This document shows, in pieces, positions 5,470 to 7,326 of a stretch of DNA of 7,326 nucleotides. The number at the start of each line of letters is the position of its first letter. Position 1 is the stretch's first letter. The translations under genes and the position numbers were made by a program. The DNA is from Halomonas halophila. Lineage in GTDB: Bacteria; Pseudomonadota; Gammaproteobacteria; Pseudomonadales; Halomonadaceae. The notes below the pieces were generated by a model. It had not been told where the DNA came from. It saw only the letters and a program-made list of their open reading frames with translations, and searched no databases. The stretch lies in contig DJIP01000072.1 in assembly GCA_002433675.1 (NCBI GenBank), forward strand, positions 1 through 7,326, read 5' to 3'.

Positions 5470-6783
5470 TCAGTTCAGAAACGGGGACCAGGCCGGCTCG
5501 CGAACGTCGCCCTGGGCGGCGGGCAGACGGAACTGCGCGCGTCCATCGGCGGTGACCGCTCCCAGCACCCCGGTGCTACCCTGCTGGGTGGCGAAGATTA
5601 CCATGGTGCCATTGGGCGCGATACTGGGAGATTCGGCCTGTTGAGCGTCACTGATTTCCACCAGACGACCGCTCTCGAGGTCCTGCTTGGCCACCTGATA
5701 GCCATTGTTGCCGCGGTGGATCAAGAACAGTGTTTCGCCGTCCGGCGACAGGCGGCCACGCGCATTGTAGTTGCCGGTGTAGGTCAGGCGCTCGGCCTCA
5801 CCGCCGGACACGCTCTGGCGATAGATCTGGGGTCCGCCCGAGCGGTCCGACGTGAAGATCAGGGAGCGGCCGTCAGGCGTCCAGGCCGGCTCGGTTTCGA
5901 TGCTCGAGGAGTTGGTGACACGCTGAACGTTGCGCGAGCCGATGTCCATCACGTAGATCTCTGGCTGGCCATCCCGGGACAGCGCCATCGCCAGGCGGCG
6001 GCCATCCGGCGACCAGCTCGGTGCGCTGTTGAGCCCTTCGAAGTCGGTCAGCTTGACGCGCTGACCGGTGGCCAGATTCTGCACGTAGATGGCCGGCCGT
6101 TCGGTCTCGAAGGACACATAGGCCAGCTTGCCGCCGTCCGGCGACCAGGCCGGCGACATGATAGGTTCGTCGGACGTCAGCACCTGCTGGCTGTTGCGCC
6201 CGTCGGCGTCGGCCACATAGAGCCCGTACTGGGTGTTGTTGCCGACCCCCTGCGAGGTGACATAGGCGATGCGGGTCGAGAAGGCGCCGCGAATGCCGGT
6301 GATCTCCTCGAAGATCTGGTCGCTGATATAGTGCGCCGCGCCGCGCAGATCGGAACTCGATGCCGTGACCGTCTCGCCCAGCAGCCGGCTCTCGCCGCTG
6401 ACGTCGAGAAGCTCGAAGCGCACCTTGACTTGGCCACCCTCCTGACTGGTGCTGCCCACCACCAGGTAGCGCGAGTCGAGACTGCGCCAGTCACCATAGG
6501 TGACCTCTTCGCTGGACGAGGGCTGATTGAACATCTCCGAGCGCGGCAACGGTTCGAAGTAGCCGCTGCGCTCCAGGTCATCGGAGACGACCTGGGCGAT
6601 ATCCTCGGGTAGTCCCCCCGCCTGGTCGGCGAAGGGCACCACCGCGATCGGTGTGGCCCTTTCATTGCCACGGGTGATATCGATGGTCAGATCGGCCTGG
6701 GCCGCTGGCCCGGCCAGCCATACCAGCATGCCTGCCACTAAAGCAAGCAGGCGCTTGGCAAGGCTCGTTTGAGCGACGGTCAT
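5470..6783 (-). CDS. tolB: Tol-Pal system translocation protein TolB (periplasmic beta-propeller)
   Basis: Periplasmic protein that binds Pal through its beta-propeller and is pulled off by TolA, freeing Pal to move to the septum. The product has 437 residues. A signal peptide (positive K10/R11, hydrophobic core about 12-26) is probably cleaved after AQA at 30, leaving the mature N-terminus DLTIDITRG, the region that contacts TolA in E. coli. The N-terminal alpha/beta domain covers about 31-165, with TPIAVVPF at 44-51. The propeller (about 168-437) has repeats marked by WSPDG at 213-217 and 257-261, WTPDG at 301-305, LSPDG at 345-349, IAPNG at 388-392 and a terminal WSP. I chose ATG 6783 over ATG 6825 because AGGAGG lies 6 bases before it and the signal peptide then begins normally. 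The longer form would add 14 residues before the signal peptide. It lies 41 bases after tolA and 58 before pal. Confidence 0.96.
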   Translation of the reverse strand: MTVAQTSLAKRLLALVAGMLVWLAGPAAQADLTIDITRGNERATPIAVVPFADQAGGLPEDIAQVVSDDLERSGYFEPLPRSEMFNQPSSSEEVTYGDWRSLDSRYLVVGSTSQEGGQVKVRFELLDVSGESRLLGETVTASSSDLRGAAHYISDQIFEEITGIRGAFSTRIAYVTSQGVGNNTQYGLYVADADGRNSQQVLTSDEPIMSPAWSPDGGKLAYVSFETERPAIYVQNLATGQRVKLTDFEGLNSAPSWSPDGRRLAMALSRDGQPEIYVMDIGSRNVQRVTNSSSIETEPAWTPDGRSLIFTSDRSGGPQIYRQSVSGGEAERLTYTGNYNARGRLSPDGETLFLIHRGNNGYQVAKQDLESGRLVEISDAQQAESPSIAPNGTMVIFATQQGSTGVLGAVTADGRAQFRLPAAQGDVREPAWSPFLN

Positions 6784-6789
6784 GCTGAC

Positions 6790-6795
6790 CCTCCT
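6790..6795 (-). promoter_or_regulatory. Shine-Dalgarno site that fixes the tolB start at 6783
   Basis: A perfect AGGAGG (reading 6795 to 6790 on the minus strand) sits 6 bases upstream of ATG 6783. The alternative ATG 6825 overlaps the tolA stop by one base (TGATG) and has no comparable site. Confidence 0.75.
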
Positions 6796-6824
6796 GGTCC
6801 ACCAACTCGCATTCAAGGCTCTCA

Positions 6825-7326
6825 TCAGCGAATGTCTCCCGGTCTGAATCGCAGATTGAATTGACGATAGTCGCGTTGCACGCCGCTGGGAAGGTCCCGC
6901 AGTTCGGTGAACGGAGCTGCAGACTCCACCGCCTGGATGGCGGAGTTGTCGAAGGCGGCGTTTCCGCTCGAACGTGTGACCGTTGCAGCAAACACTTCAC
7001 CCGAGGGCCCCAACCTGACCTGTACCTCGGCGGTGGTGCCGTCGCCCACATTGGGCGGGATGACCCAGGCCTGCTCCACCGCGCGTCGTACCAGCTGGAT
7101 AAAGCCATTGGCGGCCTCGTTCCCCTGTTCGGCGTTGGAGACGGCACTGGAATCACCCTCGATGATTCGCTGAAGCTGCCGCTCGGCCTCTTCTCTCGCC
7201 TTCTGTTCGGCGGCCTCACGGGCCTGGCGCTCGGCTTCTTCCTGGGCCTTGCGTTCCGCTTCCTCACGGGCCTGACGTTCGGCTTCTTCTCGTGCCTTTT
7301 GCTCGGCTTCCTCGCGGGCCTGACGT
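6825..7326 (-). CDS. tolA: Cell envelope integrity protein TolA, C-terminal part (5' end beyond the window)
   Basis: Inner-membrane protein whose long helix crosses the periplasm; its C-terminal domain reaches TolB/Pal, and it is energised by TolQ/TolR. The last 166 residues are visible. The first 48 are six copies of an octapeptide close to RQAREEAE, part of the helical domain II rich in Glu, Ala, Arg and Gln. The globular TolA III/TonB-C-like domain follows, with [17 protein letters not shown], then [20 protein letters not shown], then [16 protein letters not shown]. The chain ends [11 protein letters not shown]. It resembles the pseudomonad form and lacks the paired cysteines of E. coli TolA III. 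The N-terminal membrane anchor is outside the window. The stop at 6825-6827 is followed by tolB in the usual tolA-tolB order. Because the repeat is low in complexity, identity rests mainly on the C-terminal domain and the tolB neighbour. Confidence 0.93.
   Translation of the reverse strand, partial: RQAREEAEQKAREEAERQAREEAERKAQEEAERQAREAAEQKAREEAERQLQRIIEGDSSAVSNAEQGNEAANGFIQLVRRAVEQAWVIPPNVGDGTTAEVQVRLGPSGEVFAATVTRSSGNAAFDNSAIQAVESAAPFTELRDLPSGVQRDYRQFNLRFRPGDIR
7182..7325 (-). repeat. Six tandem 24-bp repeats coding the TolA helical octapeptides
   Basis: Six consecutive 24-bp units encode [40 protein letters not shown] and QKAREEAE. Codons vary between units (for example CGT/CGC for Arg, GAG/GAA for Glu). 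The array is therefore old or held by selection on the protein, and not a very recent slippage product. It probably continues beyond the right edge. Confidence 0.9.

Noticed and set aside
5401..6612. A 403-codon plus-strand open frame
   Set aside because: It is antisense to most of tolB, which carries the propeller repeats and signal peptide. The plus frame is compositionally a shadow.
1..7326. Possible mobile element, defence system or phage remnant
   Set aside because: No transposase, integrase, terminal repeats, tRNA or compositional break is visible. All genes are conserved housekeeping or envelope genes with consistent base composition.

Overview
The window is GC-rich, densely coded gammaproteobacterial chromosome. 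Protein features and gene order point to a halophilic Halomonas/Chromohalobacter-type organism (Halomonadaceae) or a close relative such as a pseudomonad-like lineage. This is inferred from resemblance only; no rRNA or other marker is present. All nine genes look intact or are cut only by the window edges. I see no mobile element, CRISPR array, tRNA or rRNA.

Left part (1-1634): two minus-strand genes form a small operon. galU (UTP-glucose-1-phosphate uridylyltransferase) is followed after 4 bases by a protein related to UDP-glucose 6-dehydrogenase, cut by the left edge. The second protein is strongly diverged and lacks the usual glycine-rich NAD loop. A 146-bp divergent spacer (1489-1634) separates galU from the plus-strand genes.

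Middle (1635-3240): ubiG (ubiquinone O-methyltransferase) and a HAD phosphatase, best called mupP (MurNAc-6-phosphate phosphatase), overlap by 4 bases (GTGA). They end in a 221-bp convergent spacer that holds a strong 13-bp hairpin, probably a bidirectional terminator.

Right part (3241-7326): a minus-strand run in transcription order tolA (3' part only), tolB, pal, cpoB/ybgF, then the YciK-type short-chain dehydrogenase. This is the Tol-Pal outer-membrane constriction system: TolA spans the periplasm, TolB is the periplasmic propeller, Pal is the outer-membrane lipoprotein that grips peptidoglycan, and CpoB links the system to peptidoglycan synthesis. yciK starts 13 bases after cpoB and is probably co-transcribed with it.

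Most of the genes concern the cell envelope: UDP-sugar supply, peptidoglycan recycling and outer-membrane constriction. I see no new multi-gene system. The points most worth a second look are the degenerate UDP-glucose dehydrogenase relative next to galU, the position and orientation of yciK, and the repeat-built linkers of TolA and Pal.
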